Of a stretch of 64,000 nt of DNA, positions 1-10,430 are shown piece by piece. Made by a program: the position numbers and the translations under genes. This DNA comes from Patiria pectinifera (Eukaryota; Echinodermata; Asteroidea; Valvatida; Asterinidae). The DNA lies in assembly GCA_029964075.1 (NCBI GenBank), contig CM057142.1, forward strand, positions 27,282,392-27,346,391. The letters are read 5' to 3'. Each line of letters starts with the position of its first letter. Within the stretch, counting starts at the first letter, position 1. A model generated the notes under the pieces. That model saw nothing but the letters and a program-made list of their open reading frames with translations, ran no database searches and was not told the origin of the DNA.

Positions 1-914
1 AAACCGTGTTTTAATGCAAAATAGTGAAAAAACTTGAAATCGAAAAAATTGTCAATTTTGACATGCATGCCCATCCCTTCGTGAAACTGATGACGAAATG
101 CGACACCTAACAATAAAGCGCTGCAACTTTGTGATAAAATCTCATGACAGTCATGTCTGTATGTGCTGTTATTTTTGGTTTGTTATATATATTCAAACCG
201 GCAAAAAGTTATTCTATTATTCGGTTGATGATTGGATGTTGGACTATTTGGTATATTTAGGACAGCCCTAAGGCAAATGGTTAATGCATACATGCCCTAG
301 GTCGTGCATGGCTGGACAATTATCGCAGGTCACTGGGTAATTGTAGATACAGGCCAACAGGTCATTGATGGAAATTATGGGCCTGTGTGGCAAGTGACAA
401 CTGTAGTCATCAACTTCTTGTGATAGTTCACCTGCAAATAGTCCTTGAAATTTGAGCACTTCAAGGTTGTTTATATAATGCAAACTGGTGGCAAATTTCA
501 TGTGGAGCAGGGTCAAGAAGTTTGTAAATATACTATTTCATAACTAAATTTGGCAAGTTTTTTTTTTTTCGTTAGATGATTCATTCATAAAGTGAGCAAC
601 TTTGTATTGCTAGAAATATATCAATATATGATAAAGAAACTCAATAGAGAAAAAAAGGTTTTTTGTGTTAAAAATGACACATAAAAGTTGAAAAATGCAT
701 CAGGGGAAAAAAGGGATGTTAAAGAGGGTGGGAGAGTGTCTTCACTTTAATAACTATTGTTTTTGAACTTCCCAATGTTTAAGGTTATTGTAACTTCATG
801 TATATGCTCTTGATTACTCACTGTAGCATTGAAACAATTGGAAACCAGCATGGGAGAGGGGGGCTGCAAATGCACCCTCCAAATGCAGATAAATTGGACA
901 AATGTAGACATTGC
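1..914. other. AT-rich sequence upstream of the gene, no feature recognised
   Basis: No coding pattern, RNA gene or clear repeat boundary was seen on either strand. The promoter and any 5' non-coding exon of the LTD-like gene could lie here or left of the window. A short cccttcgtgaaa motif near 75-86 recurs in the array at 21.6-22.0 kb. Confidence 0.4.
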
Positions 915-1447
915 TTTTAAAGGCAATGTACATCATTGGCTTTTGCTGTGATTTTCAGAAATGAACTATTTGAGGGGTTAGTATAATAGATCAAATATTG
1001 TTACACTGACATGTTTGAAATTTTGTGTTCGAAAATGCTGGAAAAACCAAGAAAAACAAAAATGTTCAAGAAGTCTAGTTCCCTGACTCCACTAAAGATG
1101 AAATGGATCAATTCATATATTCCGGAAGAGTGTAAGGTAAGGGAACCAGTCTAGCTGGCCTGCACCCGTTCATGAACATGTAACCAATAGCAAACAAAAT
1201 TTGGACTGGAAAAAAAATGGTAAATTTGGAGCAGAAGTTGAGAAATATTTAGCTTTTTCCAACGGTGGTCGGCTGACTACCGTTGGAAATGCATACAAAA
1301 ATACCATTTTCTTGGAAATGACTTCACACAGGTGCCATAATTTTACAGGATGCTTTAGACTGTCATTTACCAACATCCTAGTAAGGTATTTTGTAAAAAC
1401 TTGGTAGTTTTATTTTTCGATGTTTGCAAATGTTGTATATTCCCTCT
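915..1447 (-). mobile_element. MITE-like repeat, family 2, copy A
   Basis: The segment begins with aaaggcaatgtacatcattg and ends with gcaaatgttgtatattccct, an imperfect inverted pair. A central hairpin lies at 1257-1286 (arms tccaacggt / accgttgga). A shorter copy in opposite orientation lies at 58134-58491. It ends about 35 bases before the exon 1 acceptor, so it may supply part of the intron 3' end or a 5' leader. Confidence 0.5.
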
Positions 1448-1490
1448 AACTATTCCAGTTATACCTGTGATTTATTATAGATGTGACAGA

Positions 1491-2917
1491 ATGCTGTTTA
1501 GAAGCAGAACCGTGCTCACACTGCTCTCTGCAGTGAGTCTCATCAAGTTGGTCTCGGCACAAGAACCCAACAACCCAGTGCCCACCATGCCTGGGGGGTT
1601 TCCCAATCTCCCCTCCTTCCCACCCGACTTTGCGGACATCTACCCGGACATTGTCATCAACGAGTTCAGTGTGGACGTAGACTCGGGACAGTTTATCGAG
1701 CTGTACGACGGCGGTGTTGGTGGGATGACGCTGGATGGATTGGTCGTAGTGACCTACCGAGGAAAGCGTGAAAGTTCGTACGGTCGCCAAATCTCCCTGG
1801 ACGGTCACGTGACTGATGAAAATGGATACTTCCTCATCGGCCAGGCCAGTCAACAACCTCAAATTGAGCTCACCCGGGAACTGCGGAGAGACCGGCCCCC
1901 GAATGCTATTGCTTTATACTTTGATGACCCTGACAATTTTGGGTCTGGCACCCCTGTCACGGGTACGAATCTAGTGGAAGCAGTTGTCTACGGTGATACC
2001 TCCGGTTCAGTGGACAATGCACTTGTAACTGTTCTGTCTCCCGGTCGTTTGCCTCTGGTCCAGCCAACCAACCAAGCCAATGTGTCGTTGAGCCGATGTA
2101 GATCATGGGAGCGTCTCCGTTTGGAAGCTTTCACCAGCGGCACTCAGACCCCTGGTGGGGATAACCTGTGCGTCCTGCCGGACTTCTACATCAATGAAAT
2201 CAACGTGGCAACTCACGACGAACAAACCAATCAGTTTGTCGAAATCTTCGATGGCGGGCTTGGCCAACAGCAGCTCGATGGCGTAGTCCTAGTCCTGTAT
2301 AAAGGAAAGAACTCGCTGTCCTATCAGGCTATTGATTTGACGGGGTACAGCACTGATGCACATGGATTCTGCGTTGTTGGATGGGTCAACAACACAAATG
2401 TCAACCTGGGTCTGGAGTTTGACCCAACTGTTGGTTTCATCAAATCAGGATCCAACGCAATCGCTCTACACCTGAGTCCTCATCAGCGCTTCAGGGCAGG
2501 AAGCCTTGCCTCTGATTACAATCTCATTGATGCCGTCGTGTATGGCCAGGACCCAGCATTGGAACTTCTGCACACGCTTCTGCCGCATCAGCGCGTCCTG
2601 AACGAAGTAGGCGGAAGCACCTCCTCAGGCGACCGATCCATAAGCCGCTGTTCCTGCTGTCAGCGTCTGAACTCTGAATCCTTTGGTGTCGGCCCAGCCA
2701 CTCCGGGAGCAATCAACATGGATTGCCAACAGAACAACCTGACTCACGTTGAGACTCTTGATCACTACATCAATCTGGTTCGCCTGAATGAGATACGGAT
2801 TGCTCAGCTCGGACTGCCTCGGGGAGATTTTGTGGAACTCTACGATGGTGGCTTCACAGGTACAGGAGTATCCCTGGATAACATGGTGCTTGTCCTGTAC
2901 AACAGCGAAGGAGAAAG
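1491..2917 (+). CDS. Exon 1 of a secreted tandem LTD-like repeat protein: signal peptide, repeats 1 and 2, start of repeat 3
   Basis: This exon encodes residues 1-475 plus two bases of codon 476. The ATG at 1491 is chosen because it begins a typical signal peptide: Arg at 4 and 6, a hydrophobic core at 8-21 and a likely cut after VSA at 21-23. The open frame runs further upstream, but a plausible acceptor (ttattatag, ending 1480) suggests a non-coding 5' exon. A Pro-rich linker (26-52) leads into repeat 1 (53-227: INE 56-58, FIELYDGG 68-75, closing Cys 227), repeat 2 (228-412: INE 234-236, closing Cys 412) and the first part of repeat 3 (LNE 432-434). The INE, F-x-EL and TPG-x-x-N pattern is that of lamin-tail domains, known from nuclear lamins and from secreted bacterial proteins. 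Secretion and the LTD fold are inferred. The donor AAAG|GTAAAG gives a phase 2 intron. Function is unknown. Confidence 0.85.
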
Positions 2918-3299
2918 GTAAAGATTTATGGGGGGAAAAAAGAGTTAGAAACACAAAAAAATCAACAAAAAGGAACCTATACTGCAATGTGCTAATTGAC
3001 TGGAGAGACCTGAATGTAAGTCACAAACATTTCAGAGAAGCCTTTGCCATTGAGAAAAATTGTACAATAAAAACAAATTGGTTTCTAACTAAATTCACTT
3101 TATAAACAAGTTCAAACAGACCCACGTAACTTTCAGAAAGTATAAAATAATACTTACTGTGTCAGTTAAAATTTTATATGAATTCAAAATTTCCCCAACT
3201 GAAAAGATTTCAGTAATATATACTGTATGAGGAATTGTTTCGTTGAGATTCTAATCACAAACCAGTGCTTAGCAGTCAAATTGAATTTTTTTGCAAGTT

Positions 3300-3514
3300 A
3301 ATAAAATATTGAAGCGAAAACAGCTCTGCGCTGTAGGCATAAAAAAAACGCGCTGTCGTTGTGCGCCAGGCGCGCAGTATACAGTCGTAGTTCTTGAACG
3401 TCCACAATGTAGGACTCTCTGCTACGTCCGCGACTAGGCTATAAAAGCCGTGTGTATGGCACGCGCTCTCTCTCTCTCTATCTCTCTGGTTCGGACTCGC
3501 TGTGGGACCCAAAA
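3300..3514 (+). mobile_element. LTR promoter fragment (U3/R) of a retroelement, copy A
   Basis: It is clearly homologous to 6729-6905 (shared aatgtaggactctctgctac). A TATA box ctataaaagc lies at 3439-3448, followed by a (CT)n tract and a short G-rich leader. Upstream of it is a GC-rich stretch with gcgccaggcgcgc. It is truncated and runs directly into the duplicated leader that starts at 3515. Confidence 0.6.
3439..3448 (+). promoter_or_regulatory. TATA box of LTR fragment A
   Basis: The sequence ctataaaagc is conserved at the same place in LTR B (6839-6848), about 20-25 bases before a (CT)n initiator-like tract. It is inferred to be the retroelement's RNA polymerase II promoter. Confidence 0.55.
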
Positions 3515-4290
3515 TGTTGAACCATTTGGGGTGAGTGTTTATACAATTCTGTGAAATAGTTTACTTTTATACCCCATCAAAATCGATCATTAAAACTGAT
3601 CAAAATTTATCAAAACTTTGTCCTACATGTAGTTCTCAACCACGACGATGTGTAATATTTGTGAATTGTGTTAGTGTATTGGTGTTGATGAGAACACTCC
3701 TTGAGATTCATAAAAGGATTTGGACTCGGACTCGGAGACAAGGACTCGGACTCGGATACCAAGGACTCGGACTCAGACTTGGATACTAAGGACTCGGACT
3801 CGGATGGGGTGGACTCGACTGCAGCACTAGACCGTGTCGCCTGCAGCAAGGAGACAAAGCCATGAGTTTCGACCATGGAGTGCAGCCTGAGAAGGAGGCT
3901 GCACAACCCCCTGAGAGAAGTCTCATGAAGGGACGTGCCTCAGTTCATGGGGAAACCTCCCAGAAGTAGATGTGAATGATGCAGCCTTAAAAGGAGGCTG
4001 CATACGTGAACAACCTACCGAGCATGGAAAGTCGACCCAAGCCACAGGAACAAATAGGGTGCAGAGGAGAAATCCCTTCAGGGAGAGGCGACCCCCGATT
4101 CGCTTCCGCTAAACACGCTGTAGGAGACCCCATGTATATATACTTGAACAGTAATGACTCTTTTTCTTGTTTAGGTGATAATCTTGCGTAATAACTAATG
4201 AGTGAGGAGGAAAGAGTGATATAAGAATGGAAAACATGCCGGCGAAAGACAAGACGGGAGAGAGGAGAGAAGTGCAAGGAGGAGAAAGAC
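3515..4290 (+). repeat. Duplicated retroelement leader and gag start, unit 1
   Basis: This unit repeats at 4591 with a period near 1,076 bases. In order it holds a TATA-like cataaaagg (3708), a GGACTC-rich tract (3721-3830), two hairpins built on gcagcct / aggaggctgc, a leader, and an ATG at 4237 that opens MPAKDKTGER, the likely Gag start. Unit 1 breaks off soon after the start codon and is followed by a BED-finger fragment. Confidence 0.65.
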
Positions 4291-4330
4291 AAGACGGGAG
4301 AGAAGATGGAGAAGCCGAATACCACAGATC

Positions 4331-4513
4331 ATGTGGGTGCTTTCTCGAGTGATCCAGTATGGATTTACCAGTCACGAGGAGAATTCGTGCCAAAAAACGG
4401 GCAAGAACAGACATTCTGCAAACTGTAAATGTTGTAAAGCTACGATTTCTGAAAATAGTGGGACTTTCTCCAACTTTACCCGTCATCAACAGCGTGTACA
4501 CAAATCCCAGTGA
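4331..4513 (+). pseudogene. BED-type zinc-finger fragment, probably hAT-transposase derived
   Basis: A 60-codon open frame contains C-x2-C (CKCC), then GTFSNFTRH and an H-x4-H pair, as in BED fingers (C-x2-C...T-x-N-x-x-RH-x4-H). It sits between the two leader units. BED fingers are common at the N-terminus of hAT transposases and in host proteins derived from them. The fragment is short, without the rest of a transposase. An exon captured by a repeat is equally possible. Confidence 0.5.
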
Positions 4514-4590
4514 GCTTAAGGAACTTTGTAAATGATGGGACAGATCCATTTGCGGGGGTACATTTTATTTTCTATTTTTTCCCAAAAAAA

Positions 4591-5305
4591 TGTTGAACCA
4601 TTTGGTGTGTGTTTATACAATTCTTTGAAATATTTTACTTTTATACCCCATCAAAATAGATCATTAAAACAGATCAAAATTGATCAAAACTTTGTCCTAG
4701 TTCTCAACCACGACGATGTGTAATATTTGAGAATTGTGTTAGTGTATTGTTGTCGATGAGAACACTACTTGAGATTCATAAAAGGACTTGGACTTGGACT
4801 CGGAGACAAGGACTCGGGCTCAGATTCGGATACCAAGGACTCAAACTTGGACTCGGATACTAAGGACTCGGACTCGGATGGGGTGGACTCGACTACAGCA
4901 CTGGACCGTGTCGCCTGCAGCAAGGAGACAAAGCCATGAGTTTCCACCAGGGAGTGCAGCCTTAGAAGGAGGCTGCACAGCCCCTGGAGAGAAGTCTCAT
5001 TAAGGGACGTGCTCCAGTTCGTGGGTAAACCTCCCAGAAGTAGATGTGGACGATGCAGCCTTAGAAGGAGGCTGCATACGTGAACAACCTACCGAGCATG
5101 GAAAGTCGACCCAAGCCACAGGAACAAATAGGGTGCAGAGGAGAAATCCCCCCATGGAGAGGCGACCCCCGATTCGCTTCCGCTAAACATGCTGTAGGAG
5201 ACCACATGTGTATATACTTAAACAGTAATGACTCTTTTTCTTGTTTAGGTGATAATCTTGCATAATAACTAACAAGGAGGAAAAAGTGACATAAGAAAGG
5301 AAAAC
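4591..5305 (+). repeat. Duplicated retroelement leader, unit 2
   Basis: This is the second copy of the 3515 unit, with substitutions but the same order: TATA-like cataaaagg at 4777, a GGACTC tract (4790-4890), hairpins gtgcagccttagaaggaggctgcac (two blocks, near 4955 and 5055), then a leader. It leads without interruption into the Gag-like frame at 5306. Divergence between units shows that the duplication is not recent. Confidence 0.65.
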
Positions 5306-6290
5306 ATGCCGGCGAAAGACAAGACAGGAGAGAGGAGAGAAGCGCAAGGAGGAGAAGGGCAAGAAAAGAATAGAGAAGCAGGAGAAACCCAAGAAGGAGA
5401 AGAGGCCGCCTCTATACGAATGCAAGGAGTGTCTGGCCGACTACCAGCAGAGGAAGAGCCTGCATCGTCACGTGGCGACAGAGCACGGGCCGAATCTGTT
5501 TGCTTGGTGCCGGGCCTGTTTTCTCTTGACGGTCAACAAAGACAACGCCCCGCCACTACCGGCAGGAACACTCCGAGTGGTTTGACGAGGTGGAAGGAAT
5601 TGCCTTCGAAACTGAGGAGGAGCGAGCGACCAACTAGAGAGCAAGAGGAGCGAGCGACAACCAGCAGCCAGGATAACCCACCTGAGCAGAAGAGGCCCAC
5701 AGCCTACGCGCCCCACTGATAGGTCAAAGTGCACTAGCCCATGGAGGTTGGTGAGAGGAGCAGCAGGAGAGGCGACAAATCGCCTCCATATAAGAGGCAC
5801 ACCCAGGAGGCTGTTTGCCGGAAGGTTGAAGTTCGGCGCCGCTTGGAGGACGCCAGATTGTGGCAGAAGGCCAAGGAACTACTAGAGAACAAGATGGCCA
5901 GCTGGGACCCGCGTCAGGAAAGTTCGGAAGCCCCCAAGACACCCACAGGCTGAACACGGGAGGACCCCGCCCCAGTGGACTTAAGTATTGCACACCACCC
6001 TAGACCAGAGGACGATGCTTGCATGTCACCGGCTGCTTCCTGCAGCCTCATTCCACAAGAAGAGGGGCCCCGACTGCCCGTGGCTCGTCTCAACCAGCAA
6101 AAGGAAGATTTAATGACTTCCATTGATAACAATGAGGAGGCGCCATCCTAGACCCAGGCCAAAGACCAGCCCGAAAGAATCATGATGCAGCCCCTGGAAA
6201 AACTACTGGATGGCAAGGTCAAACAGATCAAGGAAACCCATAACGACAACTTCATATGACAAGGGTGTCCTACTGTGCGTCAAGAAGGAA
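5306..6290 (+). pseudogene. Decayed Gag-like reading frame with two C2H2 fingers
   Basis: An ATG at 5306 opens MPAKDKTGER. After a frame change the coding signal continues with a Lys/Glu-rich stretch and LYECKECLADYQQ, a C2H2 finger (C-x2-C-x12-H-x4-H) near 5416-5480. A second finger starts at WCRAC (near 5508), and its RHYRQEH half lies in another frame, so at least one indel separates them. Coding-like sequence continues through 5741-5953, a stop at 5951 and an acidic tail to about 6150. The same finger pair recurs at 8045-8215. It is interpreted as the N-terminal Gag-like protein of an LTR element, not a functional gene. The family is unknown to me. Confidence 0.6.
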
Positions 6291-6529
6291 GAAAGAGTGT
6301 ATGACCTCATCATCTTAACCCTGCGTGCTTGTCCTTGTTAATCAAAAGTTTTCATAATGTTTCAAGCAAGTTTAAAAATTGAGGTTTCAATATGTTTTTA
6401 CTAAAGTTTCGATAATGTTTGAGTTCAGAAAAGTTTCGAAGTGTCTTTGTAAAGTTTGATAAGTTGAATTTACACTAAGTCACAAGACTTTGCCTATGTT
6501 TTCATAAAGTAAAGTGAATTATTAAAGCA

Positions 6530-7572
6530 AGCTGTTGCCCTTAACTATGAGGCGACAGAGGCAGGTCTACTAAATTGTAGGCACGCCTCTTGAGGCGCTA
6601 TTAAAGAAGCACCATGACTCTGTATGTAATGTTTATTAAATTGGGCCAAGTGTGAGGTGCATATCTGATTTCTTGTATTGAGTTTAAGTTTAGCTGATAT
6701 AGCCGGGACAGCTGAGCAAAGAACGAGGCTGTGTAGCGAAATCAGCTCTGCGCTATCGCCACGCACTAGGCGTGCAATATACAGTTCTGGTTCTTCCACG
6801 TCCGCAATGTAGGACTCTCTGCTACGTCTGCGACTAGGCTATAAAAGCCGCTCGTATGGCATGCGCTCTCTCTCTCTCTCTCTGGTTGGGACTCTCTGTG
6901 CAACTGCCTTGGTGAGTAGCTGGTTGCCTGAGCACCCTTGAACTGCGGAAGCGGACTCCAGTCATGCACACGGCATGAGGAGCTACAGGAGGCCTACTTA
7001 GGATCTGTGCATCAACTGCCCATCAGGAATGGATCAGGATGCGGCACTACGGGAGGCTGACTGAAGATCTGAGTACCGCTGGTCCCTCACGTGGGATCGG
7101 GATAACAGCAAGCAGTACTGGAGGCTGACTGTATCTAATTAGGATTCATGGGAGGCTGCTGGAGCAGGACGAATGGTAGCGTGGCCAGAGCATAGAGGAG
7201 AGCCATGTGCTTTTAAGAGATGCTCGTTTTAAGCGACTGCAACCCTTAGTAATAGGAGGCGCGGTGCGCAATAAACCCCCTAATGGAGGCTCCCACAAAG
7301 CAACAGGCTAAATAAGAGGCACATTCACATATGCATACCCCTTATAGGCCCGTCTAGAATTTGAATAAATGATACATCCTTTATTACTTCAGAAATTCAG
7401 TTGTCCTTGTCCATTATCATTCATTTGTCCTCGTGTATTATTTAATTACCCCTTCCCCTTATCGTCCCCCATACTGACAGTGAGCTACTAACTGGAAGCT
7501 GGCAGTATTTTTCGGCCAAAACAGACTTGAGTTATCTCGCTAAGTGATGGCAGCGGTCTATCGCCCTACACA
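6530..7572 (+). mobile_element. Long terminal repeat of a retroelement, copy B
   Basis: The U3 has a TATA box at 6839-6848 and a (CT)n tract at 6867-6882. R/U5 has AATAAA at 7364-7369, and the segment ends in CA at 7571-7572 directly before a primer-binding site. The 5' edge is uncertain (a TG near 6530 is a guess). Internal R/U5 sequence carries repeated ggaggct/aggaggc motifs, resembling the hairpins of the 3515 units. No second identical LTR was found, so the element is incomplete. Confidence 0.6.
6839..6848 (+). promoter_or_regulatory. TATA box of LTR B
   Basis: The sequence ctataaaagc and its 50-base upstream context (gtaggactctctgctacgtc) match LTR fragment A. Confidence 0.55.
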
Positions 7573-7590
7573 TGGTGGCAGCAGTGGGAT
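7573..7590 (+). promoter_or_regulatory. Primer-binding site, tRNA-Leu type
   Basis: The sequence tggtggcagcagtgggat follows the LTR's terminal CA. It is the complement of an animal tRNA-Leu 3' end (ATCCCAC-x-GCTGCCACCA). This fixes the LTR end and the + orientation of the element. Confidence 0.6.
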
Positions 7591-7889
7591 TCTTCCACTT
7601 TATTAGGAACCTCACAGATTGTGGACAGTAGTGGGAGGTGCAATTTTAATAGGACATCGCCTCACACACCCCAATATAGGTGGGATTTGATTTACTGATG
7701 TTAGGTGCAATAGTTACTGTTTGTTTAATCATTTTATTGATCGTTTTACTCCTTACAATATAAGACACTGGGTACTGCTTAAGCTTCTTCACCGATCGTC
7801 TAACGAGGAGGTGAGGAAGTTGGAGCTAGTAAACCTTGCAGCAAACTAAGGATTGGAGAACAGATTTCCTCAAGAGGAGGTGGAGTTGC

Positions 7890-8230
7890 AATGATGGCCG
7901 AGCGTGACTACGCTGTGAAGGACGTTGGAGCCTCTGACGGGGAAATTTTGTATGGCGGAATTTTGTACGCCGATTTGGGACTCTCCGGGAACGACACTTC
8001 GACCAAGGCAGAAACTTCTTGTCGGATGTGTTCTCCAGAGTGGTAATGCAAGGAGTGTCCAGCCGAGTACCAGCAGAGGCAGAGCCTGCATCGTCACGTG
8101 GCGACAGAGCACAGGCCGCAACTGTTTCCTTGGTGCCGGGCCTGTTGTCTCAAGACGGTACGCAAGGACAACGCGCCGCCACTACCAGCAGGAACACCCC
8201 GAGCGGTTTGACGACGTGGAAGGAATAAAA
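7890..8230 (+). pseudogene. Broken Gag-like frame with the same C2H2 finger pair, downstream of the tRNA-Leu primer site
   Basis: ATG ATG at 7890 opens MMAERDYAVKDVGASDGE and runs to a TAA at about 8041. Directly behind the stop the frame continues with CKECPAEYQQRQSLHRH, the first C2H2 finger, then WCRACCLKTVRKDN. The second half of finger two (RRHYQQEHPERFDD) is in another frame. There is thus one nonsense codon and one frameshift. Both fingers fit C-x2-C-x12-H-x4-H if the frames are joined. The spacing from the primer site (about 300 bases) suits a Gag start. The copy ends near 8230 where homology with 5306-6290 is lost. Confidence 0.6.
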
Positions 8231-8433
8231 GTAGTCTTGAACAAATGTATGCAAATGAGGAATAGTCTGGTGCCTGCCTGTGCATTTTTATTTTAATTAA
8301 ACTGTTACGATCTTAACAAAAACATTCAGTATCACATTTCATATTAATATTAACAAATTGGAAAGAAAATGAATATTTTCGAGAAGGCGTAGAGGAATGA
8401 TCGCGAAAACACGTACTGCACGTTGTGAATAAC

Positions 8434-8675
8434 AACACCAAGTACACGATATAAATCCATTTCTAGCCAATTGGGGTATTGAATCAGGATACAGGAAGAA
8501 AGTTTCCTATCCAGGGCTTACTATTGGAAATGAGGTTGGAAATAAAGTAAGCACTGGGGACGAGTTGGTTCAAAGTATTATGGGAAAGAGAAATAGGAGT
8601 GCATCCAGAATTTACAAAATCGTATATTTGTCAGATGAAACAGGGACAGGAAAAAAGCACTCACCAAATTCATAG
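8434..8675 (+). other. Unidentified coding-like fragment of about 80 codons
   Basis: An open stretch without ATG lies between a TAA and a TAG. Its translation has mixed, protein-like composition (NWGIESGYRKKVSYPG, GNEVGNKVSTGDELVQ, YLSDETGTGKKHS). It lies between the retroelement remnant and a MITE. It may be an exon of a transposase or retroelement. I do not recognise the family and cannot exclude chance. Confidence 0.25.
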
Positions 8676-8687
8676 AATGACCCAGCT

Positions 8688-9219
8688 CTTTAAAGGTAAG
8701 GTAGATCATTTGTCATTTTGTGCATTTTTGTTTTGTTTGCAGCAACAAAAGTGCTCAAAATGTAAAGGTGGGTGTTTAACAAGTAAGATTATGAAGATTT
8801 AGCTCTGTAAGTGCTGTATATTCTGAGAAAAACAATTTTTTACGATCTCAATTTCTATTCCAAAGTTGCTGCGTCATGTTTGAATTGCCCCCAAAATCAG
8901 CATTCGGCACTGAACAGATGAATAGTAGAAACCGCGCGTGCGTGTGCCTTGTGTCTATGCTTGCGCGTGCACCCGTTCACAGATTCGCCCAATTACAAAC
9001 CAAGTACGTGTGAAAACTTCCAAAAATACGTCACTTGACGCATCTTTGGAAATGGCCAAGAATTCTTAGATTGTTTTCTTCAAAATGACAGCATGCCAAA
9101 AAGAATAATTTCACCGGGAGTTTATTGCCATTACTATCTTTAAACCAAGCAAGCTTTTCAACAATAATTTTGTCAGTTACTTTTTGGATAGCTGCAAAAG
9201 ATCTACTCTGCCTTAAAGG
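8688..9219 (-). mobile_element. MITE family 1, copy 1
   Basis: The outer ends tttaaaggtaaggtagatc and gatctactctgccttaaa form terminal inverted repeats. The interior has the family hallmark, on this strand tttttggatagctgc and aatgacagcatgcc. It lies 95 bases upstream of exon 2. Confidence 0.65.
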
Positions 9220-9314
9220 TTCTACTCAATATTTTGAATTTGTTTTTAGCAATACAGTTTACTGTCTGACTATCCTTTTTTTTTAATTGTGGAATATTTC
9301 ACTTTCTATTACAG

Positions 9315-9462
9315 CTCCTATAAAGCTGTTGATCTGCAGGGTTACCGTACCGACACCAACGGCTTCTTTGTGATTGGTCCCTCATCCGTCCAGTCATCAG
9401 GGTTATTGATGGACGAGAGCCATTGGTTTGATGGGAAAGTCGGCGCTGTAGCCATATACAAG
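9315..9462 (+). CDS. Exon 2 of the LTD-like repeat protein (middle of repeat 3)
   Basis: The first base completes Ser476 (AG|C); residues 477-525 follow and the exon ends in phase 0. The acceptor is tctattacag and the donor ACAAG|GTAAGG. The segment supplies the YKAVDLQGYRTD-x-NGFFVIG stretch that repeats 1 and 2 carry at the same position, then the AVAIYK strand. The exact phase match and the conserved motif across the junction make this exon secure, although no start codon or long open frame marks it. Confidence 0.87.
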
Positions 9463-10430
9463 GTAAGGTCTGTTCGCAGTGAATGCGCTCTTATGGCCAT
9501 TAAACAATGGACAAATTTCTGTTTCTCTCAGAGTTGTACCAAGTGGGTCGTGAAATTGAGTTTGTCGTGACAAACAATCTCTTCGGAAAATAAAAGGCAA
9601 CATAATTCACAAAACTGCAAAACGAGTTTTGTATAAATCCATATATGGATAGGCCTATGGCATTAGCTTGTACTGGGAAGAGGTGAATCTCTGTTGAACC
9701 ATGGTGATATGAATGGAAGGAGTCAGAACTCCAGTTCTTCAAAGTGCTATGGGATCATCGCCACGCTTGAAAGCAACAATAGAAAGCACCTGGCGGCCAG
9801 CTTTGTCAGGCGCTCACTACGTTAATCCCTATATAAAAAGAGATTCATGCTCACTAATGCTAGAAGAAAAAGTTTGCATTGCTTTCTGGATAGCAGCATG
9901 GTAATACGCATGCGCAGTTGTCATACATCGCTAAAAATAAATGATTTTCAAAGTGTTTGTTCAGAGTTGGCTAATACTGGCCAACAATGTGGTCAACATC
10001 ACTGAAACAATCATTTTATGACGAACAAAATGCATGAAAACTTAAGAAATTTCCCAAAACATCACTTATCATTGAAATCATCATACACAAACAAAACACA
10101 CTATACTCATTTATTTGGGATTGTGCGAGCTGCAGCAACCGGTAACTTTAATTAGCCTACACTTGTTTCTTCAACTTCTCCAATACACATCATTATTACT
10201 GATAACTTTGCACAATATACATCAAGATATATTCGACACATTGCTTCTGGTGATCGCCAGATATGAAAAACCACAAACCTTTTTGGAAAAAGTGGAAACG
10301 TATGCACTGACCTATGCTAACCACAGCTCTCAGGCTAGCTAAGCAATAAAAATGGGAGGTTTCTTAAAACAACGTATTTTAAGATTAAAACACTTTTAGC
10401 CATTACAATAGCATATAAATTAAATAAATT
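9463..10430. other. Intron 2, left part: no gene recognised
   Basis: AT-rich sequence. The stretch near 10250-10320 (gaaaaaccacaaac...aaaagtggaaa) resembles 25995-26060, so at least part is a dispersed repeat. Nothing else is supported. Confidence 0.35.

Noticed and set aside
2625-2987. - strand frame overlapping exon 1
   Set aside because: It is a shadow of the coding strand with no conserved motif.
3721-3830. Ser/Glu-rich protein encoded on the - strand of the GGACTC tract
   Set aside because: The SESESESL translation is a consequence of the hexamer repeat, and both leader units show it in a non-coding context.
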